This document shows, piece by piece, positions 15,821 through 25,086 of a stretch of 43,297 nucleotides of DNA (positions within the stretch are counted from its first letter, which is position 1; each line of letters opens with the position of its first letter). The notes beneath the pieces were generated by a model that was not told the DNA's origin, ran no database searches, and saw only the letters and a list, made by a program, of their open reading frames with translations. The stretch is from Sphingomonas sp. (GTDB taxonomy: Bacteria > Pseudomonadota > Alphaproteobacteria > Sphingomonadales > Sphingomonadaceae). Both the position numbers and the translations under genes were made by a program. The stretch is taken from NCBI RefSeq assembly GCF_026460985.1, contig NZ_JAPKNM010000062.1:1-43297 (forward strand). The letters are read 5' to 3'.

Positions 15821-17700
15821 TGGGTCAGGTTTCCGCTGGCCGGAACCGGGATCCGCGCGGGCGGCTGGTTGGCCGCGGGCGTCGGCGCGCCGGGCACCAT
15901 CGCGGTCGCGCGCGAGGCGAGCGGCACGAGCCGTGGCGTGATCAGGAACAGCCGTTCGGTATGGCCCTTCTGTCGGGTGCGGAACTTGAACAACTCGCCG
16001 AGCAGCGGGATGTCGCCGAGCAGGGGCACCTTGGTCTCGTCGTTGATGTCGGCGTCGATCGTCATGCCGCCGAGCAGCAGGCTCTCGCCGTCGAGCACCA
16101 TGCCCTGCGTCGCCACGCTCGCGCGGTCGACCACGGGGATGTTCTCGACCATCGAATCGGGGCTGATGCTGCCGTCCTCGATATTGACCAGCATGCGGAT
16201 CCGCGTCTGGTCGTGATCGCGGAAGACGTGCGGGTTGACGCGCAGCACGGTGCCCGCGGTCACGTTGAACAGGTCGACTTCCTCGCGGCCCGCCACGCGG
16301 ACGTAGAAGGTGCGCGTGCGATCGAACACCGCCTCGACGTTCGACAACGTCATCACCTGCGGCCGCGAGACGATGCGCGCGGCGCCCTTGTTCTCGAGCG
16401 CGGTCACCCGGGCCAGGAACTCGCGCTGGCTGCCGATGATCGTCGAGATCGTGCCGCCCTGGCCGACGGGGGTGATGTTGCTGACATTGTCGCGCCGGCT
16501 CGATCCCGGCACCGGCAGCAGCCGCGTGTCGCTGTCGGCATTGCCGCTGCCGAACAGCGCGCCGAACCCGCCGCTGCCGAACCGCCAGTTGATCCCGAGC
16601 CGCCGCATCCGATCGACGTTGATGTCGATGATCGTCGCCTCGACCTCGACGATCTGCGGCTCGACGTCGAGCGCGCGGATCAGCGAATCATAGGCGGCCA
16701 TCCGCTCGGGCACGTCGCGCACCACGATCGCGTTGAGATACGCGCTCGGCTCGATCCGGACCACGTCCTGGCTGAGCGGCGCGGCAAGCCCCATGTCGCC
16801 GCCGCCGAGCACTTCGGTCGCGGCATAATTGCCGCCGCCGATCGGCGTCTGCGCCGCATCGGGCGGGACGGCGTCGAGCCCCTGCCCCTTCAGCCGCGGC
16901 TGGCTCTGCCGCACCAATCGCGCGCCCAGCGAAGGCACCACGGCGCTGCCGCCGGGCTTCTGGTCGAGCACGAGGTTCTGGAGGATCGTCGCGAGGCCCG
17001 GCACGCGGGTCTCGCGGCCGCCGGCGGTGATCACCGTGTCCTCGGCGCGCGCATAGCGCAGGTAGAAGACGCGGAATTCGATCGGCTGCGACACCGGCAG
17101 GCGCGGCGCGTCGTAATAGCCGCCGCCGCGTCCGCCGCCATAGGCGCCGCCGGGCGCGGCCGGCGCGCCGTCGGCGAACCCGCCCTCGCCGCGCGCCATG
17201 CTCGCGACCTGCTCGATGAAGCGCGGCGTGCCGCTGACGACGAGCCCGTCGGTGGTGACGCGGAGCAGGTTGCGCCGGTCGGGCAACCGCTGCGCCCGCG
17301 CCTGGCGCGCGACGCGCTCGGCGGCGGCGCGCCCGAGGGGCAAGTTCTGCACGCCCAGCTCGGTCGGCGCGTACACATAGACCGCCGCGCCGTCATAATA
17401 AGAGATCAGGTTGAACGCCTTGGCGATGTCGCCATAGATCTTCTCGACGCTCCCGTTGAACACGCCGTTGACCGTGCCGGTCAGCTTGGCGCTCGGCACC
17501 ACCGGGCGCCCGACGCGGCCGAACAGGTCGCGCAGGAACGCCGCGATCGGCTGGTCGCGCGCAACGATCGAGACCTGGTTGCGATTTTGCGTGGGCGCCG
17601 GCGCCGGTGCCGGCGGCGTCTGCGCGCTGGCGGCAAGCGGCACCGGCAAGGCGGCGGCGAAGGCCAAAAACAGCATCGACGAATTCTGGTGCAGCTTCAA
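15817..17700 (-). CDS. sctC: SctC, outer-membrane secretin
   Basis: A 627-aa secretin with a Sec signal (1-26, ending ASA). N0/N1-type domains follow (ISIVARDQPIAAFLRDLFGR-like region, then FNLISYYDGAAVYVYAP), then a Gly/Tyr-rich linker (about 180-200) and an N3 domain. The C-terminal secretin domain has the signature VPLLGDIPLLGELFKFRT and VLDGESLLLGGM. It forms the outer-membrane pore of the injectisome. Its presence separates this system from flagella. It lies 15 nt after sctV in the operon. Confidence 0.96.
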   Translation of the reverse strand: MKLHQNSSMLFLAFAAALPVPLAASAQTPPAPAPAPTQNRNQVSIVARDQPIAAFLRDLFGRVGRPVVPSAKLTGTVNGVFNGSVEKIYGDIAKAFNLISYYDGAAVYVYAPTELGVQNLPLGRAAAERVARQARAQRLPDRRNLLRVTTDGLVVSGTPRFIEQVASMARGEGGFADGAPAAPGGAYGGGRGGGYYDAPRLPVSQPIEFRVFYLRYARAEDTVITAGGRETRVPGLATILQNLVLDQKPGGSAVVPSLGARLVRQSQPRLKGQGLDAVPPDAAQTPIGGGNYAATEVLGGGDMGLAAPLSQDVVRIEPSAYLNAIVVRDVPERMAAYDSLIRALDVEPQIVEVEATIIDINVDRMRRLGINWRFGSGGFGALFGSGNADSDTRLLPVPGSSRRDNVSNITPVGQGGTISTIIGSQREFLARVTALENKGAARIVSRPQVMTLSNVEAVFDRTRTFYVRVAGREEVDLFNVTAGTVLRVNPHVFRDHDQTRIRMLVNIEDGSISPDSMVENIPVVDRASVATQGMVLDGESLLLGGMTIDADINDETKVPLLGDIPLLGELFKFRTRQKGHTERLFLITPRLVPLASRATAMVPGAPTPAANQPPARIPVPASGNLTQ

Positions 17701-17715
17701 ATCGGCCCTCCGTTA

Positions 17716-19704
17716 TCATTCCGCCGCCAGCGCGGCCTGCGACTCTTCCGCCAAAGCCCCTGGCGGCAGTCCGATCTGGCCGACCATCTCCACGGAAGTG
17801 GTCGGCGAGAGTTCGTTGAAGGCGAGCACGGGCAGCTCGAACAGGTCCGGCTCGATCAGTTTCCGGACCGAACGCCGCACCTCGAACGACGTGACCAGCG
17901 CGTTGGCGCCCGTCTCCGCCGCGGTGCGGCCGATCGTCGCGACCAGCTCGCGCGCCACTTCGGGCTTGACCGCGAGTCGCTCGACTCCGTCGACGAGGCG
18001 GGTCGCCTCGCGCACCAGGGTCTCGAGCTCGGGAGTCACCACCAATGCGCGGATGCCGCCGCCCTGCGCGACCGCGTCGAGCAGATAGCGCTTGAGCGAA
18101 ATGCGGGTGAGATCGGCGATCCGCGCGATCTCGCGCTCCTGGTTGGCCGCGTCGGTGAGGCCCTCGAGCACGTCGCGCATGTTGCGCAGCGGGACCTCTT
18201 CCTCGGCGAGTCGACGGAGCACCTCGGCGATGCGCGCGGCGGGGACGGCGCGCACGGCTTCCTTGACCACTTCGGGATAATCGTCGCCGACGCGGTTGAG
18301 CAGCCCCACCGCTTCCTGCACGCCGAGGAAGCGCGGCAGGTTGCGGCGGATCAGCGCCTCGACTTCGCGCACCAGGGTCTCGGCATCGCTCCCCTCGCCC
18401 GCGCCGACCGACAGCTCGAAGGCGAGCAGCCGCCACGCGCGTGGGCCTTCGGGCGCGAGGAAATGGATCGCAAGCTTCGGCAACGGCACGCCGCTGCGAT
18501 ATTGCAGCCGCTCGAGCATCGCGGTGAGCCCCGCCGAAAGCGCCGCCTCCTCGTCCACCGGCGGCTGCGGGCCCGAGATCTGGAGGAGCAAAGGCACCAC
18601 GGCCTTGGGCGCCTCGGGCTGGGCGAGCAAGGTGACCGGTCGCGGCGGTTCGCGCCCGCCGGTGAGCAATTTGCGCATCGGGCCCGAGTGCCGGACCATG
18701 TGCGGCTTCAGCCGCGGATGCATCGCCGCGCCCGAGAAGAGCGACAGGAAGCCCAGGCCGATGAACACCGCGGCGGGGAAGCCGGGGATCAGCGCCATCA
18801 GGAAACAGATCCCGCCCACCGCGAGCAGCACGCGCGGATTGGCGACGAGCTGGCGGTGCATCGCCTGGCCGAGATTGGAGTCGGTCTCCTCGTCGGTCGA
18901 GCGCGTGACCATCAAGCCCGCGGCCATCGCGCCGAGCAAGGCCGGGATCTGCGCGACGAGGCCCTCGCCGATCGTCAGGATCGAATATTTGGAGGTCGCC
19001 GCACCGATCTCCATGCCCTGCTGCATCACGCCGATGGCGAGGCCGCCGATCAAATTGACGATGACGATGACGACCGAGGCGATCGCGTCGCCCTTCACGA
19101 ACTTCATCGCGCCGTCGAGGCTGCCGTGGAGCTTGCTCTCGAGCTCGAGCGTGCGGCGGCGGCGGCGCGCCTCGTCCTTGTCGATCAGCCCCGAGCGCAG
19201 GTCGCTGTCGATCGACAGCTGCTTGCCCGGCATCGAATCCAGGCTGAACCGCGCCGCGACCTCGGCGACGCGCTCGGCGCCCTTGGCGATGACGATGAAC
19301 TGGACGATCGTGATGATCAGGAACACGACGAGCCCGACGACGATGTTGCCACCGGCGACCATCGTGCCGAAGGTCTGGATGATGTGCCCGGCATGCCCCT
19401 CGACCAGGATCATGCGGGTGGTGGCGATCGACAGCGCCAGCCGGAACAGGGTCGAGACCAGCAGGATCGAGGGGAAGGAGGAGAAGTCGAGCGGACCGCG
19501 GATGTAGAGCGTGGTGAGCAGCAGCATCACCCCGAAGGTGATGTTCACGCCGACGAGCATGTCGATGATCAGCGTCGGCAGCGGCAGGATCATCAGCCCG
19601 ACGATCGCGATCACGCCGACGATGAGGAACAGGTCCGCGACGCGCGCCGACAGCGGCAGCGGCTTAGCCGCGTTGCTGCTGGCGAGATAGCGCTCGACGC
19701 TCAT
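17716..19704 (-). CDS. sctV: SctV, export gate protein (FHIPEP family)
   Basis: A 662-aa protein. The N-terminal half has about eight membrane helices and the FHIPEP cytoplasmic loop RFSLDSMPGKQLSIDSDLR (about residues 149-167). The C-terminal cytoplasmic domain (from about 360) forms the nonameric ring that receives substrates from SctN/SctO. Length is slightly below the usual 690-700 aa. It sits second in the leftward operon, 7 nt after the lytic transglycosylase gene. Confidence 0.97.
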   Translation of the reverse strand: MSVERYLASSNAAKPLPLSARVADLFLIVGVIAIVGLMILPLPTLIIDMLVGVNITFGVMLLLTTLYIRGPLDFSSFPSILLVSTLFRLALSIATTRMILVEGHAGHIIQTFGTMVAGGNIVVGLVVFLIITIVQFIVIAKGAERVAEVAARFSLDSMPGKQLSIDSDLRSGLIDKDEARRRRRTLELESKLHGSLDGAMKFVKGDAIASVVIVIVNLIGGLAIGVMQQGMEIGAATSKYSILTIGEGLVAQIPALLGAMAAGLMVTRSTDEETDSNLGQAMHRQLVANPRVLLAVGGICFLMALIPGFPAAVFIGLGFLSLFSGAAMHPRLKPHMVRHSGPMRKLLTGGREPPRPVTLLAQPEAPKAVVPLLLQISGPQPPVDEEAALSAGLTAMLERLQYRSGVPLPKLAIHFLAPEGPRAWRLLAFELSVGAGEGSDAETLVREVEALIRRNLPRFLGVQEAVGLLNRVGDDYPEVVKEAVRAVPAARIAEVLRRLAEEEVPLRNMRDVLEGLTDAANQEREIARIADLTRISLKRYLLDAVAQGGGIRALVVTPELETLVREATRLVDGVERLAVKPEVARELVATIGRTAAETGANALVTSFEVRRSVRKLIEPDLFELPVLAFNELSPTTSVEMVGQIGLPPGALAEESQAALAAE

Positions 19705-19711
19705 CGCGGCC

Positions 19712-20410
19712 TCAGCGCGCCGCGCCGCGCTGCGCGGCCTGGTAGCGGCCCACGACTTTCTTCACATAGGCCTGGGTCTCGCGATAGCGCGGCACCTTGC
19801 GCCCGGCCTTGATCACCGCACCGGGCCCGGCATTGTAGGCGGCAACCACCAGCGGCACGTTGTTGCCGAGCTGGCCCTGGAGCTGCTTCAGATATCTGGC
19901 GCCGGTGTGCATCGCGAGCACCGGATCGTCGAGCAACGCGCCCGGATCGCGCACGCCGAGGCCGCGCGCGGTCGCCGGCATCACCTGCATCAGCCCCAGC
20001 GCGCCCTTGTGCGACACCGCGCGCTGGCGCCCGGCGGACTCGGCATTGACCATCGAGGCGAGCAGGTTCGGATTGATCCGATAGCGATAGGCGACCGACG
20101 CGATCAGCGCGTCATGCGTGCCGTCGCCGCCCGCGCGGACCGCCCGCGTCGCCGAAGCAAGCCTTTTCTCGAAGCCCGGCATGCTGACGCTCACCGAATC
20201 GCGTTCGGGAAGCATGACGGGTTCGGCCTGGACTCGCGGCGCCTCCGCGGCCTGCGGACCGCAGAAACGCAGTGCCTCGACATAACGCGTACCGATCGCC
20301 GCGGCGTCGCAATCCCCCGCCTGCGCGGGGATTGCCGCCACGACCGCACTCCCGAGCGCGACGAGCTTCAACGCGAAGCGGAGCGACGGGGCGTAGCCTG
20401 AAATGCGCAT
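19712..20410 (-). CDS. Lytic transglycosylase of the T3SS operon (SLT family)
   Basis: A 232-aa protein with a Sec signal (about 1-31, ending AQA) and a C-terminal SLT domain: catalytic Glu124 in NAESAGRQRAVS, then GALGLMQVMPATARGLG and VVAAYNAGPGAV. It likely opens the peptidoglycan for injectisome assembly. It is the first gene of the leftward operon, with GGGAGG upstream of the ATG, and faces the rightward sctU operon across a 486-bp spacer. Confidence 0.93.
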   Translation of the reverse strand: MRISGYAPSLRFALKLVALGSAVVAAIPAQAGDCDAAAIGTRYVEALRFCGPQAAEAPRVQAEPVMLPERDSVSVSMPGFEKRLASATRAVRAGGDGTHDALIASVAYRYRINPNLLASMVNAESAGRQRAVSHKGALGLMQVMPATARGLGVRDPGALLDDPVLAMHTGARYLKQLQGQLGNNVPLVVAAYNAGPGAVIKAGRKVPRYRETQAYVKKVVGRYQAAQRGAAR

Positions 20411-20896
20411 ACACGACCTCCCTGCAAGCCCCGGACGGGGCGTGCTGACGATCGTTTGGCTCGCAAATGGGTCCTGCGATCCGGACTGATCCGGCCAATA
20501 AAGGCTACGCCGTTCGGTTGGTCGCGGACACCCCCGGATTTCGTCAAGTCATCGCGGATTTGGACCGCCCCATCCCGGCCAAATGGCGGCTCACCGATGC
20601 CCGAATGATTGTATCACATGCGAAACGGTCGGCAGAACGCCGTATCGTTTCAAGTGATTCGAGTTCGTTTAATTACGACTTTACTTCGCTTTAGTGACGA
20701 TTCTGCACATGCGCGCCGTGTTGACCGGCGCGACGGCTTTTGGGAAATACGTCCCTGTTTGGCACGCAACAGGGTCCTGCGCTCCAACCATGAAGCCTAG
20801 CCGCCGCGTCCTACCCGGACGCGGGTGGGCGAACGCATCCGGCGCTCTCCTCTCATCCGTCGTTCGGATGAGGCAGGCGTATGGCTGGAGGCGCGA
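20411..20896. promoter_or_regulatory. Divergent control region between the two T3SS core operons
   Basis: A 486-bp spacer between the transglycosylase-sctV operon (leftward) and the sctU operon (rightward). It includes an AT-rich tract at about 20600-20710 (GTTTAATTACGACTTTAC) unlike its GC-rich surroundings, a likely promoter zone, and a small CCGGA-CTGA-TCCGG inverted repeat near 20485. No good match to the TAATCG-N3-CGATTA palindrome is present, so the core operons may be controlled differently from the cargo genes. Short open frames here look non-coding. Confidence 0.5.
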
Positions 20897-22057
20897 TTGG
20901 CCGAGAAGAACAACGGCGGCGACAAGACCGAGAAGCCGACGCCCAAGCGGCTGCAGGATGCGCGCAAGAAGGGCGACGTCGCCAAGTCGCGCGATATCAC
21001 GGCGACCGCGACTCTGTTCGTCTGGCTGCTCGTGCTGCTGTTCGGCGCCGGCTATGCCGGGAACCGGATTATCACTTTGTTCGACGACGGCTTCGCGCTG
21101 ATCGGCGGCAACGCGCCCTTCCACGCCGCCTTGTACCAGCTCGGCTGGAGCGCGCTCTGGGCGCTGCTCGGCATCACCGCCGTCGCCCTGCTGCCCGCCG
21201 CGATCACCGGGGTGATGAGCGAGTTCCTCCAGGCCGGCGGCGTGTTCACCACCGAGAAGATGAAGCCCTCGCTCGACAAGCTCAACCCGGTCGAGGGCTT
21301 CAAGCGCATGTTCAGCATGGACAACCTCGTCGAGCTTGCCAAGACGCTCGCCAAGGCGACGCTGATCGTGTTCGTCGTCTGGCTGGTGCTGCGCGGCTCG
21401 CTCGCCGAGATCATCGAGCGCACCGGCCCCGTGCTCCTGCCCGTGGCGGAGACCGACGGCCGCGCCGCCGCCGCATCGATCCTGGTCTATACCGGCGCGC
21501 TGGTCCGCACCGCCTTGCTCTGGACCTTCGGCGTCTTCCTGCTCGTCGCGGTGCTCGACATGGCGTGGCAGAAGCACAGCTACATCAAGAAGCTGCGGAT
21601 GAGCCTGCGCGACATCCGCGAGGAGCATAAGGAGAATGAGGGCAACCCCCTCATCAAGTCGAGCCGCCGCCAGCTCCATGAGGAATGGGCCAGCCAGAAC
21701 GCCGTCGGCGCCACGCGCGACGCCAATGTGCTGGTGGTCAACCCGACGCACATCGCGATCGCGCTCGCCTACGACCAGGAGAGCTGCCCGGTCCCGATGA
21801 TGACCGCCAAGGGCGAGGGCCCGCTCGCCGCGGCGATGCGCGCCGCCGCCGAAGAGGCTGGCATCCCGATCATCCGCCACGTCCAGGTCGCGCGCCGGCT
21901 CTACGAGGACGGTGCGCCCGACGAGCTCATCCCGCGCGACATGTTCGACGCCATCGCCCAGATCATCCTCTGGGCGAAGCGCGTCCGCGATGGTCAGGCC
22001 GCGCCCGATCTCACCGAACCCGAACTGGCAAAACACGAACCGATGGGGCCCCATTGA
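20897..22057 (+). CDS. sctU: SctU, export switch protein (YscU/FlhB family)
   Basis: A 386-aa protein. It begins at TTG with a strong GGAGG five nt upstream, giving the family N-terminus ...KTEKPTPKRLQDARKKG. Four membrane helices follow (about 36-55, 86-106, 152-168, 200-221), then the cytoplasmic autocleavage domain with NPTH at 282-285 (VVNPTHIAIAL). SctU switches export from needle components to later substrates. An out-of-frame ATG at 20881 and an in-frame ATG at 20825 fit less well. The stop overlaps the next ATG by one base. Confidence 0.95.
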   Translation: MAEKNNGGDKTEKPTPKRLQDARKKGDVAKSRDITATATLFVWLLVLLFGAGYAGNRIITLFDDGFALIGGNAPFHAALYQLGWSALWALLGITAVALLPAAITGVMSEFLQAGGVFTTEKMKPSLDKLNPVEGFKRMFSMDNLVELAKTLAKATLIVFVVWLVLRGSLAEIIERTGPVLLPVAETDGRAAAASILVYTGALVRTALLWTFGVFLLVAVLDMAWQKHSYIKKLRMSLRDIREEHKENEGNPLIKSSRRQLHEEWASQNAVGATRDANVLVVNPTHIAIALAYDQESCPVPMMTAKGEGPLAAAMRAAAEEAGIPIIRHVQVARRLYEDGAPDELIPRDMFDAIAQIILWAKRVRDGQAAPDLTEPELAKHEPMGPH

Positions 22058-22380
22058 TGGATTCGACGATCGGCACTGCGCTTTCCAGCCTGCTCGGTAT
22101 GGTCATCGCGCTCGCGGTGGTGCTCGGCCTCGCCTGGGTCAGCCTGCGTGCGCTGCGGCGCTGGCAGGACCGCGGCCTGGGCGGGCGCGACAATGGCGCC
22201 GAACGCCAGATCCGCTTCGTCCGCGCGCTCCCTGTCGGCCAGCGCGAACGGCTGGTGCTGATCGAGGCCGAGGGCGAGCTGATGCTCGTCGGCGTCTCGC
22301 CCGGGTCGATCTCGCTGCTGCGCAACTGGGGCACCGGCGCCGGCAAGGACGCGGACGGCGCGGCGGAGGAGGTCCGATGA
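22057..22380 (+). CDS. FliO-like small membrane protein in the T3SS operon
   Basis: A 107-aa protein with one N-terminal membrane helix (about 12-32, LGMVIALAVVLGLAWVSL), a basic linker, and a short beta-type domain (RFVRALPVGQRERLVLIEAE, then ELMLVGVSPGSISLLRNW). This pattern is that of FliO, the flagellar scaffold that assists assembly of FliP/FliQ/FliR. Non-flagellar systems normally lack it. Here it sits between sctU and sctQ, two genes before sctR. The likely job is helping SctR/S/T assemble. Overlaps neighbours by 1 and 4 nt. Confidence 0.75.
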   Translation: MDSTIGTALSSLLGMVIALAVVLGLAWVSLRALRRWQDRGLGGRDNGAERQIRFVRALPVGQRERLVLIEAEGELMLVGVSPGSISLLRNWGTGAGKDADGAAEEVR

Positions 22381-23372
22381 ACGCGCCCCACGAACCCCTC
22401 CGCGCCAATCTGCGCGCGATCGACCAGACCCGCGCGCAATTGCAGACCATGCTGATCGGCGCGCTCAACCGGCGGCTGATCGACGCGCTCCAGACCGGCG
22501 TCCGGCTCGCCACCGAGCGCGACCGCCGCGCCGCCATCGCCTGGATCCAGTTCCGCAGCGGCGAGCATCTCGTCCAGATCGCGCCGTTGCTGGTCGACGG
22601 CACGCTCGCCCGCGTCTCGGGGGCGCAGGGCAGCGTCGACGCCGCCGCCGCCGCCGCGACGCTCGGGCGGATCGAGCCCCTGGTCGGCGCGCTCGAGCTC
22701 GTGCTCGGCTGCGAGCTCCAGCCCGCCGGGCTCCACAAGAGCTATGCCGGCGATCCCGTCCTGCTGCGGCTCGACGCGACCAGCGCCCAGGGCGTGATCC
22801 AGCACCGGCTGCTGCTCGCCATCCCGCCCGACATGGCGGTCGAGCCGCTCGCCGAGATCGAGCTCGCCTCGACCGCGATCGGCGGATTGCGCCTGCGCTG
22901 GACCGCGCGCTTCGCCGGTCCCGCGGTCCGCGCCGCCCGCCTCGCCGGACTCGCGCGCGGCGATCTTCTCCTGCTGGGAACCGGCACCCCGGTCGCGAAG
23001 TTATCATTGCCGGGTCGCAACGATGCGCCACGCGCACGAATCGCTTTCAACGATGGGATGCTCGTTTTGCAGGATGATGTTGCGATGGACGGTTCGCAGG
23101 AGGCGTCCATGCCCGCCGCCGCCGCTGGCGGCGAACCCGGTTGGGCCGAGGTCCGGCTTCCGACGACGATCGAGATCATCGGCTCGGGGATGACCGCCGC
23201 CGAGTTGGCGACCCTGGGCAAGGGCAGCGTGCTCCCCTTGCCCGCGGGCGGTGGGACGCTGCCCGTGCGCGTGATCGCGGGCGACCAATGCGTGGCCGAG
23301 GGCGAGCTCGTCGCGGTGGGCGACGGCTTCGGGGTGCTGGTCACCGGAGTCTCCGCCGACGGGGAGGCGTGA
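22377..23372 (+). CDS. sctQ: SctQ, sorting platform / C-ring protein (SpoA domain)
   Basis: A 331-aa protein with a degenerate N-terminal part. The C-terminal SpoA/FliN domain spans about 258-325 (VRLPTTIEIIGSGMTAAELA, GSVLPLPAGGGTLPVRVIAG, then CVAEGELVAVGDGFGVLVTG). SctQ forms the cytoplasmic pods that recruit SctK, SctL and SctN. GGAGGAGG precedes its ATG, and the start overlaps the previous stop (ATGA). Position before sctR-S-T is canonical. Confidence 0.92.
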   Translation: MNAPHEPLRANLRAIDQTRAQLQTMLIGALNRRLIDALQTGVRLATERDRRAAIAWIQFRSGEHLVQIAPLLVDGTLARVSGAQGSVDAAAAAATLGRIEPLVGALELVLGCELQPAGLHKSYAGDPVLLRLDATSAQGVIQHRLLLAIPPDMAVEPLAEIELASTAIGGLRLRWTARFAGPAVRAARLAGLARGDLLLLGTGTPVAKLSLPGRNDAPRARIAFNDGMLVLQDDVAMDGSQEASMPAAAAGGEPGWAEVRLPTTIEIIGSGMTAAELATLGKGSVLPLPAGGGTLPVRVIAGDQCVAEGELVAVGDGFGVLVTGVSADGEA

Positions 23373-24034
23373 TGGAACTCTCGAGCTTCACGCCCGGCTC
23401 GGCGCTCGTCGTCGTCGTCGCGCTGGCGCTGGCGCCCTTCTTCGCGGTGATGGTCACGTCGTTCACCAAGATCGTCGTGACGTTGAGCCTGCTCCGCAAC
23501 GCGCTCGGCCTGCAGCAGGTGCCGCCCAACATCGTCCTAAACGGCCTAGCGCTGATCCTGACGCTCTACGTCATGTACCCGGTCGGCCAGCAGATGCAGG
23601 ACGCGATCGCGGCGCGGCAGGCCGAGGGCAGCGTCCTCCAGTCGACCGCATCGATCTCGACCGCGATCGACGCCGGCAAGGAGCCTTTGCGCGAGTTCCT
23701 GATCAAGCACAGCGATCCCAACGAGCGCGCCTTCTTCCTGCGCACCGCGCAGCGCGTCGGCAATCCCGAGCATGCCCGCGAGATGACCGATCGCGACCTG
23801 ATCATCGTCATCCCCGCCTTCGTGGTGAAGGAGTTGAGCCTCGCCTTCCAAATCGGCTTCCTGATATTCCTTCCCTTCCTCGTCATCGATCTCGTCATCT
23901 CGAACATCCTGCTCGCGATGGGGATGATGATGCTCTCGCCGACGACGATATCCTTGCCGTTCAAGCTGCTGCTGTTCGTGCTCGTCGACGGCTGGGTGAA
24001 GCTCAGCCACGGCCTGGTGCTGTCCTATGCGTGA
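23372..24034 (+). CDS. sctR: SctR, export apparatus membrane protein (FliP family)
   Basis: A 220-aa membrane protein with four helices. Visible family segments are MVTSFTKIVVTLSLLRNALG (27-46) and, in the second half, IPAFVVKELSLAFQIGFLIF and VIDLVISNILLAMGMMMLSP. It forms, with SctS and SctT, the helical export pore. The ATG overlaps the sctQ stop by one base. A 9-nt gap separates it from sctS. Confidence 0.97.
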   Translation: MELSSFTPGSALVVVVALALAPFFAVMVTSFTKIVVTLSLLRNALGLQQVPPNIVLNGLALILTLYVMYPVGQQMQDAIAARQAEGSVLQSTASISTAIDAGKEPLREFLIKHSDPNERAFFLRTAQRVGNPEHAREMTDRDLIIVIPAFVVKELSLAFQIGFLIFLPFLVIDLVISNILLAMGMMMLSPTTISLPFKLLLFVLVDGWVKLSHGLVLSYA

Positions 24035-24043
24035 GGCGGCCCC

Positions 24044-24313
24044 ATGAACGGCGACTTCATCAGCCTCACCAACGACGCGCTCTGGCTCGTGCTGATCCTG
24101 TCGGCACCGCCGATCATCGTCGCGTCGGTGGCGGGGCTGCTCGTCGCGATCGTCCAGGCGGCGACGCAGATCCAGGAACAGACGCTGCAATATACCGCCA
24201 AGTTCTTCGCGATCGTGCTAACCCTGTTCGTGACCGCATCGCTGATCGGCGCGTCGCTCTATCGCTACAGCGACCGCATCTTCAGCGAATTCCCTGCGAT
24301 GATCCGGCGGTGA
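24044..24313 (+). CDS. sctS: SctS, export apparatus membrane protein (FliQ family)
   Basis: An 89-aa two-helix protein of normal family length. Helix 1 is WLVLILSAPPIIVASVAGLL and helix 2 FFAIVLTLFVTASLIGASLY, with the family IVQAATQIQEQTL loop between them. Four copies stack around the SctR5-SctT1 core in known systems. The gene overlaps sctT by 4 nt. Confidence 0.96.
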   Translation: MNGDFISLTNDALWLVLILSAPPIIVASVAGLLVAIVQAATQIQEQTLQYTAKFFAIVLTLFVTASLIGASLYRYSDRIFSEFPAMIRR

Positions 24314-25086
24314 CCGGCTGGAGCGATCCGATGCTCCTGCTCGGTGTCGCGACCGCGCGGATCGCGGCCGCGTTCATGCTGATGCCGATCTTCTCGCCCG
24401 ATCTGATCCCGGCGATGGTGCGCAACTCGATCCTCGTCTCGCTGGGCATCGTCTCGCTCACGCTCCAACCGACGCTCGACGTCTCGATGCTCGGGCCGGG
24501 CCAATGGGGCGCGATGTTCGCCAAGGAAGTGTTCGTCGGGCTGCTGATCGGCTTCTTCTTCGGCTCGGTGCTCTGGGCGCTCGAGGCCGCGGGGCAGATC
24601 ATCGACACCAAGGTCGGCGCCACCATGGCGCAGATCGTCGATCCGCTCTCGGGGCACCAGACCTCGCTCAACGGCGCCTTCCTCGGCCGGCTGGCTGGGA
24701 TCGTCTTCATCTTCTCGGGCGGGCTCTCGCTGCTCGTCCATGTGCTGATGGAGAGCTATGCGCTCTGGCCGGTCGCCGCGCCGATGCCGACGCTCGACGC
24801 GCGCGGGCTGGCGCTGTTCGAGGCCGAGTTCGGCCGGCTGATGGTGCTCGCCACGCTGTTCGCCGCGCCGGTGCTCACCGTGCTGTTCCTGATCGACATC
24901 GGCCTCGGCCTGATCAACCGCTTCGCCCAGCAGCTCAACGTCTTCACCCTGTCGATGTCGATCAAGGCCTTCGCCGCCACCGCGATCGTGCTGCTGCTCG
25001 TCGGCTCGTTCATCGAGGCGATCACGCGCGACATCCTCAGCCGGCCCGACATGATCCTCAATATCCTGCGGGGGCTGGTCCATTGA
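24310..25086 (+). CDS. sctT: SctT, export apparatus membrane protein (FliR family)
   Basis: A 258-aa, strongly hydrophobic protein of the FliR/SctT family. Conserved-looking segments include RIAAAFMLMPIFSP, FAKEVFVGLLIGFFFGSVLW and GQIIDTKVGATMAQIVDP. The start is GTG at 24310, overlapping the sctS stop (GTGA). An internal ATG at 24331 would cut off the first residues. SctT caps the export pore. Confidence 0.95.
   Translation: MTGWSDPMLLLGVATARIAAAFMLMPIFSPDLIPAMVRNSILVSLGIVSLTLQPTLDVSMLGPGQWGAMFAKEVFVGLLIGFFFGSVLWALEAAGQIIDTKVGATMAQIVDPLSGHQTSLNGAFLGRLAGIVFIFSGGLSLLVHVLMESYALWPVAAPMPTLDARGLALFEAEFGRLMVLATLFAAPVLTVLFLIDIGLGLINRFAQQLNVFTLSMSIKAFAATAIVLLLVGSFIEAITRDILSRPDMILNILRGLVH

Noticed and set aside
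15820..19812. Very long plus-strand open frame (1330 codons)
   Set aside because: It is antisense to sctC and sctV; its residues are Arg/Asp/Glu/Ala/His-rich shadow sequence caused by high third-position GC, with no domain.
20467..20694. 75-codon plus-strand frame in the divergent T3SS spacer
   Set aside because: Crosses the AT-rich promoter-like tract, no ribosome-binding site, no recognisable content.
20411..20896. T3SS palindrome in the divergent core-operon spacer
   Set aside because: CGATCGTTT and GTATCGTTTC segments share a few bases with the operator, but no two half-sites with a 3-nt spacer could be found.
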